In this document: piece by piece, positions 1-8,920 of the stretch
Position numbering within the stretch: the stretch's first letter is position 1
How the letters are laid out: each line of letters starts with the position of its first letter
Assembly (NCBI GenBank): GCA_963773465.1
Contig: CAVZBF010000002.1
Location: 806,001 to 870,000, forward strand
DNA: 64,000 nucleotides
Source of the DNA: VBAS01 sp963773465
GTDB taxonomy: Bacteria; Bacteroidota; Bacteroidia; Chitinophagales; Chitinophagaceae
Direction: 5' to 3'
Translations under genes and position numbers: made by a program
The notes under the pieces: model-generated
Databases searched by the model: none
What the model was told of the DNA's origin: nothing
The model's input: the letters and a program-made list of their open reading frames with translations, nothing else

Positions 1-225
1 CCCCACAATGTGCACGATTCCATCTTGTTCAACAGTAAGTTTTCCTTCTATCACAAAAGTAATTTCATCTTCATGAGTATGTTTATGGGGAGGCGCTCCA
101 AATGTTCGGGGCTCTATTGTATGCTCCACTATTGCGGTTCCCCCTTTGGTGGCTTTGCTCAAAACTTTAAAGGTGACACCTAAACTAAATACATAAAGTG
201 TTTGCCCTTCATTTAAAGTGTTCAT
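1..225 (-). CDS. Cupin-domain protein, partial at window edge
   Basis: The reverse strand starts with ATG at 223-225 and stays open for 75 codons to the window edge, so the C-terminus is missing. The visible part has the cupin metal-site pattern PHKHTHEDE near residues 46-53, followed by a hydrophobic strand and a glycine (FVIEGK). This matches the first half of a small single-domain cupin_2 protein, a beta-barrel that usually binds a divalent metal. Substrate and pathway cannot be told. No operon partner is visible because the next 300 bases upstream hold no gene. Family confidence is good; function is unknown. Confidence 0.75.
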   Translation of the reverse strand, partial: MNTLNEGQTLYVFSLGVTFKVLSKATKGGTAIVEHTIEPRTFGAPPHKHTHEDEITFVIEGKLTVEQDGIVHIVG

Positions 226-767
226 AAATTTAATTTATCCGTGAAAGTATATTAAATAAACAAATTATGAATTTCGATACCGAACATAGTAAGTTTGGTA
301 AACTGTGTTGTTGGTGATATAAACTATTGAAGTACTATCCCAAATTTTGAACACCACCAGCGTCACAAAAATATTGACTTCGCAAATAATGCCTCTTCCA
401 TGGTGCGCTTCATCAAGAGTTCTCAACCTTTCATCCGGTGTCTTTTCTCATCCATGTCCTTAATCAAGAATTCTCATCGTTTCATCTAATGGTTTGGTTC
501 CACTCCAATACATTGAAGGAACTTTGTGTAAGGAATTTAAAATTGGAACAACCTAAATAATTTGTTATGAAACAGCCGAATTTCGCAGAAAAGATAATAA
601 TGATGTCAATAGAAGGCATATACATGGGAATTTCTTCTGCAATAAGGACATTCATTGATTCAATACTACGCTTATTATTCGGAAGCAGTGCATTTGCCGA
701 TTGTGGACAATCAAATAATGTTTCGCTGTCATTATATGATACATTCAAAAATAAAGTTGGTCAATCT
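226..767. other. Gene-poor stretch with a short imperfect direct repeat
   Basis: No credible intact gene is seen. Two 26-bp segments at 410-435 and 461-486 match imperfectly (both contain a tcaag.a.ttctca...tttcatc pattern), with 25 bp between them. Short open frames on both strands here do not look like proteins. The stretch reads as decayed intergenic sequence. Confidence 0.5.
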
Positions 768-983
768 CAGGGCAGTGTCGAAGCAGCCGACTTTGATAAT
801 AACAAGTTGGTTGACCTGGAAGTGAGAAGAGAAAGCAACGTAACAATTCTGCTTAGTAACGGTAAATCGGGTTTCACAGAAGCTAAGGGCTCACCATTGT
901 TTAGAGGACTTCTTCCTAACGATATTTCCATATTGTGCCGTTATTGGTATGCCAATAAGTTCGATTGCATAATCGTTCTGTAA
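768..983 (+). pseudogene. FG-GAP/VCBS repeat remnant
   Basis: The plus frame ending at 983 contains AADFDNNKLVDLEV followed by VTILLSNGKSGFTEAKGSP, which is the calcium-binding FG-GAP/VCBS pattern (DFDNDGxxDL...ILLxNGxGxF). A weaker second unit, ANKFDCIIV, follows. VCBS proteins are normally several hundred residues of tandem repeats with a signal peptide. Here only about 1.5 degenerate repeats remain, the first key loop has lost a D/G residue, and no signal peptide or repeat array surrounds it. I read it as a fragment of a secreted repeat protein. It could also be a chance short frame, though the match is specific. Confidence 0.45.
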
Positions 984-1124
984 ACAACACCAACCACAGC
1001 AGAAGAGTTAACACGATAACTTGCGTACCTTCATTCACCAATGGCTTTATATCTTGCTGAGGTTCCCTTCCAACCTTCTTTGGTTCCATTTTTGTAAATT
1101 ACAGTATAATCAAAATCCGAGATC

Positions 1125-1577
1125 ATGGTTCTTGAATGTAAACGGCGTAAAACGCGAAGTCACAGTCGATCCCGATGTTGCATTACTGACCGTCTTACGT
1201 GATCACCTCGATTTAACCGGCAGCAAATACGGTTGCGGAGAAGGAGCTTGCGGAGCTTGCACAGTATCTGATAAATGATAACCCGACCCGCTCATGCATA
1301 ACACCTGTTGGCAACGCAACAAACAAAGAGATCATAACGATCGAAGGCCTCGAAAAAAATGGAAAACTTCACCCGGTACAGGAAGCCTTTCTTAAAACCG
1401 ATGCGTTTCAATGTTCCTATTGTGCGCCGGGCATGATCATGTCGGCAGCAGCGCTGCTTAAAAAAAATAATGACTCCTACTGACGATGCTATTATAAAAG
1501 CGATGAATGGAAATATCTGCCGTTGCGGAACTTATCCCTACATTCTGAAAGCAATAAAACTGGCGGCTAAATCATAA
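1125..1577 (+). pseudogene. Molybdenum hydroxylase small [2Fe-2S] subunit, frameshifted
   Basis: This is the iron-sulfur subunit of an xanthine dehydrogenase/isoquinoline 1-oxidoreductase-type enzyme. The N-terminal plant-ferredoxin domain has the cluster motif YGCGEGACGACTV near 1229-1267. The C-terminal domain has FQCSYCAPGMIM near 1409-1443 and ICRCGTYPYI near 1518-1547, so all eight cluster cysteines are readable. They lie in three frames: one shift falls near 1263-1275, another near 1470-1485, and the likely ATG at 1125 is itself out of frame with the domain. Total length (about 150 codons) matches the family, so only small indels broke it. It lies 10 bp before the large-subunit remnant, the usual operon order. 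Confidence 0.85.
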
Positions 1578-1587
1578 ATTACTCACA

Positions 1588-3737
1588 ATGGACAATCCAG
1601 ATTATTCACCCCATCCATTTGAGCCAACACAAAACGAACTTCCACCGAAACCCAACTATGATTTTGCACTTGACCGTCGCAAATTTTTTAAGATCACTGG
1701 CGGAGGTTTGATCATTGCATTTGTAATAAAAGACCTGCTTTCTTTTGATAGCGAAACTTCCTCTTCCGAACCTTCATCAATAGCAGGTGTCGAGTCATGG
1801 ATACATATTGGCGAAGATGGGACGGTGAGTGTTTATACCGGAAAGGTTGAAGTAGGACAAAACATACGTACTTCATTAAGTCAAATTGTCGCAGAGGAAT
1901 TGATGGTGCCTGTCTTGTCAATTAAGATGATAATGGGAGATACAGACCTGGTACCATATGATGCAGGTACTTTCGGAAGCCGCACTACTCCGCAAATGGG
2001 TACTCAACTGCGTAAAGCTGCTGCAACGGCCCGGCAAGCACTGGTGGACATGGCGGCAAAAAAATGGAACACAGCGTCAACGGGTTTAAGAACTGAAAAT
2101 GGAATGGTGATGAATATTGCGACCAGATGAAAAAATAAACTATGGATCGCTTACAAAAGGTGAGAAACTCATGATCACAATTTCGGATAACGTGCCGGTG
2201 ATTGCGGCAAAAGACTGGAAGGTGGCAGGAAAATCTTTACCCAAAATAGATCAACGGAATTTTATCACGGGTAAACATATCTATGTTTCAGATATGAAGT
2301 TGCCGGGTATGCTTTATGGTAAAGTATTGCGTGCACCATCTTATGGAGCAAAACTCATTGAGGCGGATCTGACACAAGCAAAGAATATCCCGGGTGTTAT
2401 TGTTGTGAAGGATGGAGATTTTATCGGTGTAGCAGCACCCGATGTAAAAACTGCAACGAAAGCTATTCAGTCGATAAATGTAAAATGGGAAGAGAAAAAA
2501 GAGCAACCCTCGAACGCAACTATTTTTGATTACCTGGTGAAGAATGCGTCCGGAGAGAACAGTGGCAGAAATTCAGGGACAATAAAAGGAGATGTCGAAC
2601 GCGGATTAACCGAAGCTGATTTCAAACATGCTGCTACATATAATATACACTACATCGCACATGTACCGCTGGAACCAAGAGCGGCAGTAGCAGAATGGGC
2701 AAATGAAAAACTTACCGTGTGGACAGGAACACAGCGTCCGTTTGGTGTTCAGGAGGAACTGGCCCAAACTTTCAAACTTGATAAAAAGAATGTGAGAGTA
2801 ATTATGCCGGATACAGGATCAGGCTATGGTGGAAAGCATAGCGGTGAGACTGCTATTGAAGCAGCACGCCTGGCAAAGGAAGCGAATAAGCCTGTTAAAG
2901 TTGTTTGGACAAGAGAGGAAGAATTTGTGTGGGCATACTTCAGACCCGGTGGAGTAATTGAAGTAAATGCAGGAGTGAATAAAGATGGTATCATCAATGC
3001 ATGGAAATTTATTAATTACAATTCAGGTGGAGCCGGACTGGACACACAGTATAAAGTCGCGAACAAGCAGGTTAGCGCATATTCGTTCTAATACACCGCT
3101 GAAGCAAGGTTCTTATCGCGGACTTGCAGCCACTGCCAATGTATTTGCAAGGGAATGTCATATGGATGACCTGGCGAGGTTGATCAAAATGGACCCGCTT
3201 GCATTCCGGATTAAGAATTTAGAAGATGATCGTTTGATTACAGTGTTGAAATCGGCGGCGCAAAACTTTGGTTGGAACGGTTCAAAAGCCAAAGATCATG
3301 GCCATGGTATTGCCTGTGGATTTGAAAAAGGCGGTTATGTTGGTACATGTGCAGAGGTGAAAATAAATAGCGATAAGGAAGTAAAAGTAGTTCGCATCAC
3401 CCAGGCATTTGAATGCGGCGCAATTATTAATCCTCATCATTTGGAAAACCAGGTGATGGGTTCTATTGTACAGGCTTTGGGTGGTGCATTATTTGAAGCG
3501 GTGGAATTTGCCAATGGAAAAATTATTAATGCCGCACTTTCTGCTTACAGAGTTCCCCGCTTTAGTGATATACCTAAAATCGAAATCATATTGATCGATC
3601 GCAAAGATCTGGCATCTGCCGGTGCAGGCGAAGCTGCCATCATTGGTATTGCACCTGCTATCCGCAATGCGATAGCAGATGCAACAGGCAAAGCGTTAAA
3701 TAATTTACCGATGTTGCCAAATGGAATGCTGGCATAA
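1588..3737 (+). pseudogene. Molybdenum hydroxylase large (molybdopterin) subunit, frameshifted
   Basis: The sequence reads as one aldehyde oxidase/xanthine dehydrogenase large subunit (isoquinoline 1-oxidoreductase beta type) split over three frames: 1588-2130, about 2117-3091 and about 3090-3737. The first part has a Tat-like start (DRRKFFKITGGG with a hydrophobic stretch), suggesting export, and FGSRTTPQMG. The middle carries the cofactor-domain segments MPDTGSGYGGKHSGE and EPRAAVAEW. The last carries QGSYRGLAATAN and AGAGEAAIIGIAPAIRNA, where the near-terminal Glu is catalytic in this family. Breaks lie near 2115 and 3070-3095. Overall length (about 715 codons) is near normal. Together with the small-subunit remnant it is a dead two-gene operon. 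Confidence 0.87.
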
Positions 3738-3779
3738 GTTTCGGAAGAGCCTGGCGCTGGAAAAAAATTTTTTATTTGA

Positions 3780-3947
3780 TCAACCGAAACTAAACTCCAG
3801 TATGCTTCTAAAAACTGTTGCTGTTACTATCCCAACCTTTGCGAATATCTTTTGTAATGATTCCATGTCAGCACCATCTACATCTGCAGAAGGAGCCTGG
3901 GATTTGTTTTCCTCCGACTTTTGAGAATATGTATGGGCAGCAAACAT
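3780..3947 (-). CDS. Small ORF after the glycosyltransferase gene
   Basis: A 55-aa reverse-strand frame starts with ATG at 3945-3947, 11 bp after the glycosyltransferase stop, with a purine-rich AAAGGAAGACAA directly before the start. The peptide is mixed: a polar front (SQKSEENKSQ) and an amphipathic back half. It has no recognised domain, signal peptide or cysteine motif. Position and leader suggest it may be the last gene of the eCIS train, but a random frame of this length is plausible. Function is not recognised. Confidence 0.35.
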   Translation of the reverse strand: MFAAHTYSQKSEENKSQAPSADVDGADMESLQKIFAKVGIVTATVFRSILEFSFG

Positions 3948-3958
3948 TTGTCTTCCTT

Positions 3959-6061
3959 TTATAAAGTAACCAGTTCCCATTCATGCAGGCTATTGTAAAC
4001 CTCGGTCTGCTCTTCGCAATTATTCCTGTAGCGTCCAAAGATTGTTTTTTCAATTGGATTGGGTTGACCAATCACCCAATTTGCCGATCGTTGAATCAAA
4101 ATTCTTGGCACTTGATTTTTCTGTGCTGCAAGAGCTAACCATAGATCACTCATGTTTGGCTTTTTACATTCATCAGGTTGAAAATTTAAGGCGGATGAAT
4201 GCCATGCACTTATTCCGGTATGTAAGATTTGTACAGGCCGATCGGTATCATTATGCATAGAAATATGCCAGCTAATTTGCCTGTCTTTATAAAAATGACT
4301 TACCTGTGATTTCATAATATATCCGCCGCAGCCAACAATTGCTTTGCGATGAAACTGCTCAATTTTGCGGATCATTTTCCATATATAATCATGTGGATAG
4401 ACCAGGTCATCATCAAGAGTGAAATAAAAAAAATCTTTTTCCTTTATAGAGTTTAATCCAAAAAACTTTCCTGCATCACCCATATTAAAGCCTTCTTTTC
4501 TTCCTAAATATGTTGTGATATTTTCATAAGCACTTAACCATTTAGGAATTTCCTTATATTCATTAAGAAACAAGAATAACCGGTCAACATAAGGGATAAC
4601 ACACGAGATTGCTTTTTTTATTTGATTTTCCCGGTCAGGGATTGAGGCCATGCCGGCATAAATAAATGGTAATTCTGCAGCAACGATTGGATCACGGGCC
4701 CGCACAATAGGATTCATTATAGATTTATTATCGTCATGTTGCAATAATGTTTGACTCACCTGGTAAAGATTCCAGTTCTTTTGATGAAGCCGCCAGGATA
4801 TTTGCTGACCCACGCCACTTGAAAGTTCAGGATCCACATCCCATCTTGAAGGAGCAATAGGATTGATCATCCAATTGAGTTCTTCAAAAAATTTTTTACC
4901 GCAAATAAAGATCATATCGACCCATTGCGTTTTTAAATACCGGTTCGGTCCAAAATGTTTTAGTACCGGCCAATAACTCGTCCAGCAGGTTTTTCCCAAT
5001 CGTAAACTATCTAACAATAAATTGAGGCAAATTTTTTTAGGATCCCTGATATTCTCCCAACTGCTGATCGCTTTTTCGATTAAGCAATCCTCCCAGGAAA
5101 CATCATCCGGCAAATGAACATAATAATGAAAATCTTTACCCCTTACCTTACTCCATAAAAAATTGATCGTCTTCCAATAATTTTTTTTGCCATTATTTAA
5201 AATCTTATCGTCTGCAATAAAAAACTCAAGGTGACATTTGTTTTTCTCTTGCTCCAACTTTTTCAAAATTTTCTCTAACGCATCGGGTGGTCTGCAAGTA
5301 GTGATGAGCACTGCGACCCTCTTTTTGTCATCGGGCAATATATTCGTATTGTTCGTATTTATTGTACCGGCTGTTGAATAACACATCCAATCTTTGCTCA
5401 TGATATTCGATAAACTTTGCGGCGGTATTGAGCGCCATAAATTATTATTTGTTCTTTTATGGCTTGTATTATTTCCGTGTATCGAAGCAACGTAAAAATT
5501 GCGATCGGCTAAAACAACATAAGATCGCATTTTTTTTGAGAATATGAATTGCGTATCCGATGCTACCTGTATATCAGGAAATGGAGATTGTTTCCAAAAA
5601 TCTTTTGTATAAAGTAACGATCCTCCTGCCAGCCATGGAACACCGTTAGCAGGATACTTGTACAACCAACTGAGACCGTTCTCGATTTCACAGAAAAACA
5701 TTTCCTGTAATCCGCAAACATCAGCGTTGTGCGACAACAATTCTCTAACCTGGTAACTGATGCGATAAGAGGCCATCCAATCATCATCATCCCAATGCAT
5801 AATCAGATCGCCTTTGCTTTGCCGGATGCAGTAATTCCTTTTTTCTCCAAGAGACATTTTTTTTTGCAAACGTATATACCTTATCTGTTCGTTATCAGGT
5901 ACAAGATCTTTAATACAATCTGAACCATCATCAACTATAACGAGCTCTTTATTTTGATAATCCTGTTTAAGAAAATACCTGATGGCGTGAGGCACAAATG
6001 CCCGCCTGTTGTAGGTGGGCATGATGCAGGAGATAAGGGGACAATCAGGAATTTCAAACAT
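3959..6061 (-). CDS. Three-domain glycosyltransferase at the end of the eCIS train
   Basis: A 700-aa protein. Residues about 8-230 form a clear family 2 (GT-A fold) glycosyltransferase with MPTYNRR (14-20), VDDGSD (43-48) and the metal-binding acidic run DDDD at 91-94. A second GT-like region starts near 247 (VLITTCRPP, then FIADDK). A third near 460-700 has a glycosyltransferase-like start (YAGMASIPDRE) and a DDD metal-site motif (FTLDDDLVYP). There is no signal peptide or membrane segment, so it is probably cytoplasmic and uses nucleotide sugars. It starts 57 bp after the DUF6519 gene on the same strand. Its place as a likely distal gene of an injection-system operon suggests it may glycosylate a particle component; that role is inference. 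Acceptor and sugar are unknown. Confidence 0.85.
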   Translation of the reverse strand: MFEIPDCPLISCIMPTYNRRAFVPHAIRYFLKQDYQNKELVIVDDGSDCIKDLVPDNEQIRYIRLQKKMSLGEKRNYCIRQSKGDLIMHWDDDDWMASYRISYQVRELLSHNADVCGLQEMFFCEIENGLSWLYKYPANGVPWLAGGSLLYTKDFWKQSPFPDIQVASDTQFIFSKKMRSYVVLADRNFYVASIHGNNTSHKRTNNNLWRSIPPQSLSNIMSKDWMCYSTAGTINTNNTNILPDDKKRVAVLITTCRPPDALEKILKKLEQEKNKCHLEFFIADDKILNNGKKNYWKTINFLWSKVRGKDFHYYVHLPDDVSWEDCLIEKAISSWENIRDPKKICLNLLLDSLRLGKTCWTSYWPVLKHFGPNRYLKTQWVDMIFICGKKFFEELNWMINPIAPSRWDVDPELSSGVGQQISWRLHQKNWNLYQVSQTLLQHDDNKSIMNPIVRARDPIVAAELPFIYAGMASIPDRENQIKKAISCVIPYVDRLFLFLNEYKEIPKWLSAYENITTYLGRKEGFNMGDAGKFFGLNSIKEKDFFYFTLDDDLVYPHDYIWKMIRKIEQFHRKAIVGCGGYIMKSQVSHFYKDRQISWHISMHNDTDRPVQILHTGISAWHSSALNFQPDECKKPNMSDLWLALAAQKNQVPRILIQRSANWVIGQPNPIEKTIFGRYRNNCEEQTEVYNSLHEWELVTL

Positions 6062-6118
6062 TTTTGGTCGGATTGAATAAAAAGAGTACTCGTAAACGTG
6101 CTAAGGACACTCGTAAAC

Positions 6119-8875
6119 CTAGCGAATCTCAATCAGGTTTCGATTATCAATTTTTCTGTTTAGTAATGTTTCAATTATACCGCCGGTATTCTGATCTGTG
6201 AATGCGTAATCCATATTCGCAGTAAAAATTCCACGGAATCCGATTGTAAAAGCAACCAGGGTATTTTTCTGTTCGTTGATAAAGTGATTATCGCTCATAG
6301 TAACTAATTCTGCCACAAAACTTCCCACCACCTTTTCAAAAATATTTTCAGTGACGAATATATTTCTATAAGCAGGTTGGAATTCATCCATTTCTTTGTT
6401 GTTTAAAATATTTTCGAAATTCTTCATAATAACATTAGCGTTTGTCCTTACTCGCCCCAAAGTATTTCCGGTAATATGCAGAACAGCGTTATCCGTAAGG
6501 AATCTTAGTGTATTTAACAACCTTTCCTCAATCTGCCTTTTATGGGGTAAACGCCCATTGGGATCGGTTAGAAACTTTGTCCAATCCAGCTCTGTAAACA
6601 ATTCTTTTTCTCTATACATGAGCATAATATCACCCTGGAAGCGATTATTGCTAAGCGATCCCTGCACTCTGTCGCCCAATCCAAGAGCAGTACCGAAAAA
6701 TCCTTGTTGAGTGTCAAAAATGTTATTTACCAAATGGATATCTGCATTTGTCATAATGAATTCAGTGAAGTGAGCCTGGACCAAAACAAATGGCTTCGAA
6801 AGATATATTTCCTTTGTGTTGTAAGAAAATCTGCAATTCTCAGCATGTAACCAATGTGCTATCAAAAAGATTCGCACATCAATGCTGAAGTGGCCTGATT
6901 CAATATTTAATCCTTGCAGGACGATTTTTTCAGCTTTCAATCTAAATTCGTTACCGAATAGTAAAAGAGTTGCGCCACATCCCGATATTTTAATGGTTTT
7001 TGTTTCCTCATTTCCCAACGTACTGTCACCGATCTTATGAGAACCGGCCAAAAAACAAATACAGATATCGGTTTCTTTTTGAAGATTTGCTACTGCGTCT
7101 TCCCACGAGTTAAAGTCACCATCCGTACCGATAGTAACTGAACATCTTCGTTTACCATTCTTCTGTTTGCACAAAGCGGTAATTGCCTGTTCTACGGTAC
7201 CGGGGGATCCTATATCAAGATCCTGGCAACCCTTGCCATCGTATAAGACCTGACTTGCAATACTAAGATTTGCATTAAATAGCAGAGGCAAATGTCTTGG
7301 AGCATTCGATGCATCCAAAAGTCTTGCTTGAGCTTGCTGAACACCACTGGAACCTAATTTCCATCTCAATGCCTCAGCAACACCAGGCTTTGCATCTGCC
7401 GCGTTAATAGCCACACCGGTTTTAACTGTTATTGTTGTTGCGCCATTTTCAAATTGTCCTCCTCCTGCTACAACTTTGAATTCAATAGTTGCATTATTTA
7501 CCGGCCATTCGCCATTGGCAACACCCACTTTAAGCAAACATGGTAAAAAATTACCTGGCATTGCTTCCTGACCATCACCACTCACATAGAAAAGACAAGT
7601 AAGATCGGTTAGCGGAGGAAAAAGTGAACGGCAATCACTTACAACTGACCATTGATCTGCATTCAAATTTAAAATACCCAATAAAGCATAATGATGTTTT
7701 ATTCCAAATGGTAATTGTGATTGTGTAAATGGCCATTCTACATTAGCAATCGCAGTGCGGGCAGGTATCAGCCAGTAATCACCAGTGCGGAAAGTTCCTT
7801 CATCAAATTTTACTTCTACACCATCTTCAAGTGGTATCCATGCACTGCTTAATTTTATATCGGCAACAGAATCCCATCTTCTTATTCTTGGATTATTTCT
7901 GTTAAGAATACTCACAGTACCAACTCCGGGAATATCAGGGTCCTTAATGGATAAAGGATTAATAAATATTGTATTTCCTTCTACACGCTGAAGCTCCGCA
8001 AGTATACCAGGCTTGCCAAGGAGATCAGTTCTCTCATCTATTATCTCTATCCATTCACCCTGTTTAAAATTCAATATTTCATCCCGGCCAATTGTGCTCA
8101 CAACAAGCTTAGTAGGATCTGCGCTGTCCTGTGATTCCCATTTTGCTATAATAATTCCATTATCTCTCGACCATTTAAATGTCGAGTCTTTAAGTTTTGC
8201 ACCACCAATATGTATCTCGACACGATAAAGTTGATTTTCTAATCTTGTATATCCGCCGCTTTCTGCCAGGCCACATGGATCACTTGTGCTTTCCGGAGGT
8301 TTTGCTTTCGCCATTAATTTTCCTGTAGAGGCAGCGGTGATCTGGTTGTCTAATGCATTTGCACAACTAACTGATGCAGGTCCTTTCCATTTTACCTGCC
8401 AAATTGTTTTTACTCTTGTTGTTGTATCCGGGCCCCCTAATGCAACTTCACGTATTGACGGATCTTCCAAAACAGTTATATGACGTTGCCACACATCAAG
8501 GTAAAAAAGATAATCACCATTACCATTTGGATTTGTTACAGGTAATTTTTCTGAATTAAGATCTGGTTGTTCGGCATACAACACATCAATTGCATTCTCG
8601 CATAGTATGCCATCAACATAATAATGTCCTTTTGTAATGGTGACGTCTGTATTTCCGTTGGCAGGTATAAGTTGAAATCCGCCATTTGGATTTAATTCAT
8701 CAAACGGGGTTCCGCTTTTGCCTACGATATCTCTTACACCTGTTTCTGTACGATAGGCGTTTATTGTTGCTTGTTCATTCCATTCTGCATCAAGTAAAAC
8801 CCTGCCTTGCTGCATCAGAACATCGTGAAAATGCTTTTCAGGATGAAAAGAATCTTTTGAAAAATCTCCTTTCAT
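6119..8875 (-). CDS. DUF6519-type eCIS baseplate/fibre-associated protein
   Basis: A 918-aa protein. The start is typical of DUF6519 proteins of contractile injection loci: GDFSKDSFHPEKHF, then VLMQQGRVLLDAEWNEQ within the first 35 residues. The N-terminal third is beta-rich. The last third (about 590-870) reads like a right-handed parallel beta-helix, with short repeated strand/turn units following DGDFNSWEDAVANL. Such helices are common in phage tail spikes and receptor-binding proteins. It lies 45 bp after the tail protein I-like gene at the baseplate end of the train. A peripheral baseplate or surface-binding role is inferred. No catalytic motif is evident. Confidence 0.8.
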   Translation of the reverse strand: MKGDFSKDSFHPEKHFHDVLMQQGRVLLDAEWNEQATINAYRTETGVRDIVGKSGTPFDELNPNGGFQLIPANGNTDVTITKGHYYVDGILCENAIDVLYAEQPDLNSEKLPVTNPNGNGDYLFYLDVWQRHITVLEDPSIREVALGGPDTTTRVKTIWQVKWKGPASVSCANALDNQITAASTGKLMAKAKPPESTSDPCGLAESGGYTRLENQLYRVEIHIGGAKLKDSTFKWSRDNGIIIAKWESQDSADPTKLVVSTIGRDEILNFKQGEWIEIIDERTDLLGKPGILAELQRVEGNTIFINPLSIKDPDIPGVGTVSILNRNNPRIRRWDSVADIKLSSAWIPLEDGVEVKFDEGTFRTGDYWLIPARTAIANVEWPFTQSQLPFGIKHHYALLGILNLNADQWSVVSDCRSLFPPLTDLTCLFYVSGDGQEAMPGNFLPCLLKVGVANGEWPVNNATIEFKVVAGGGQFENGATTITVKTGVAINAADAKPGVAEALRWKLGSSGVQQAQARLLDASNAPRHLPLLFNANLSIASQVLYDGKGCQDLDIGSPGTVEQAITALCKQKNGKRRCSVTIGTDGDFNSWEDAVANLQKETDICICFLAGSHKIGDSTLGNEETKTIKISGCGATLLLFGNEFRLKAEKIVLQGLNIESGHFSIDVRIFLIAHWLHAENCRFSYNTKEIYLSKPFVLVQAHFTEFIMTNADIHLVNNIFDTQQGFFGTALGLGDRVQGSLSNNRFQGDIMLMYREKELFTELDWTKFLTDPNGRLPHKRQIEERLLNTLRFLTDNAVLHITGNTLGRVRTNANVIMKNFENILNNKEMDEFQPAYRNIFVTENIFEKVVGSFVAELVTMSDNHFINEQKNTLVAFTIGFRGIFTANMDYAFTDQNTGGIIETLLNRKIDNRNLIEIR

Positions 8876-8920
8876 AAGTCCCCCTTATTGTTTAAAAAGT
8901 TTATTGAGATGAAGAAACAC

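Noticed and set aside
560..655. Reverse frame starting MNVLIAEEIPMYMPSID, like the start of a response regulator receiver
   Set aside because: Only about 15 residues resemble a receiver start, the rest does not, no phospho-Asp follows, and no frame nearby restores it. Too weak to call.
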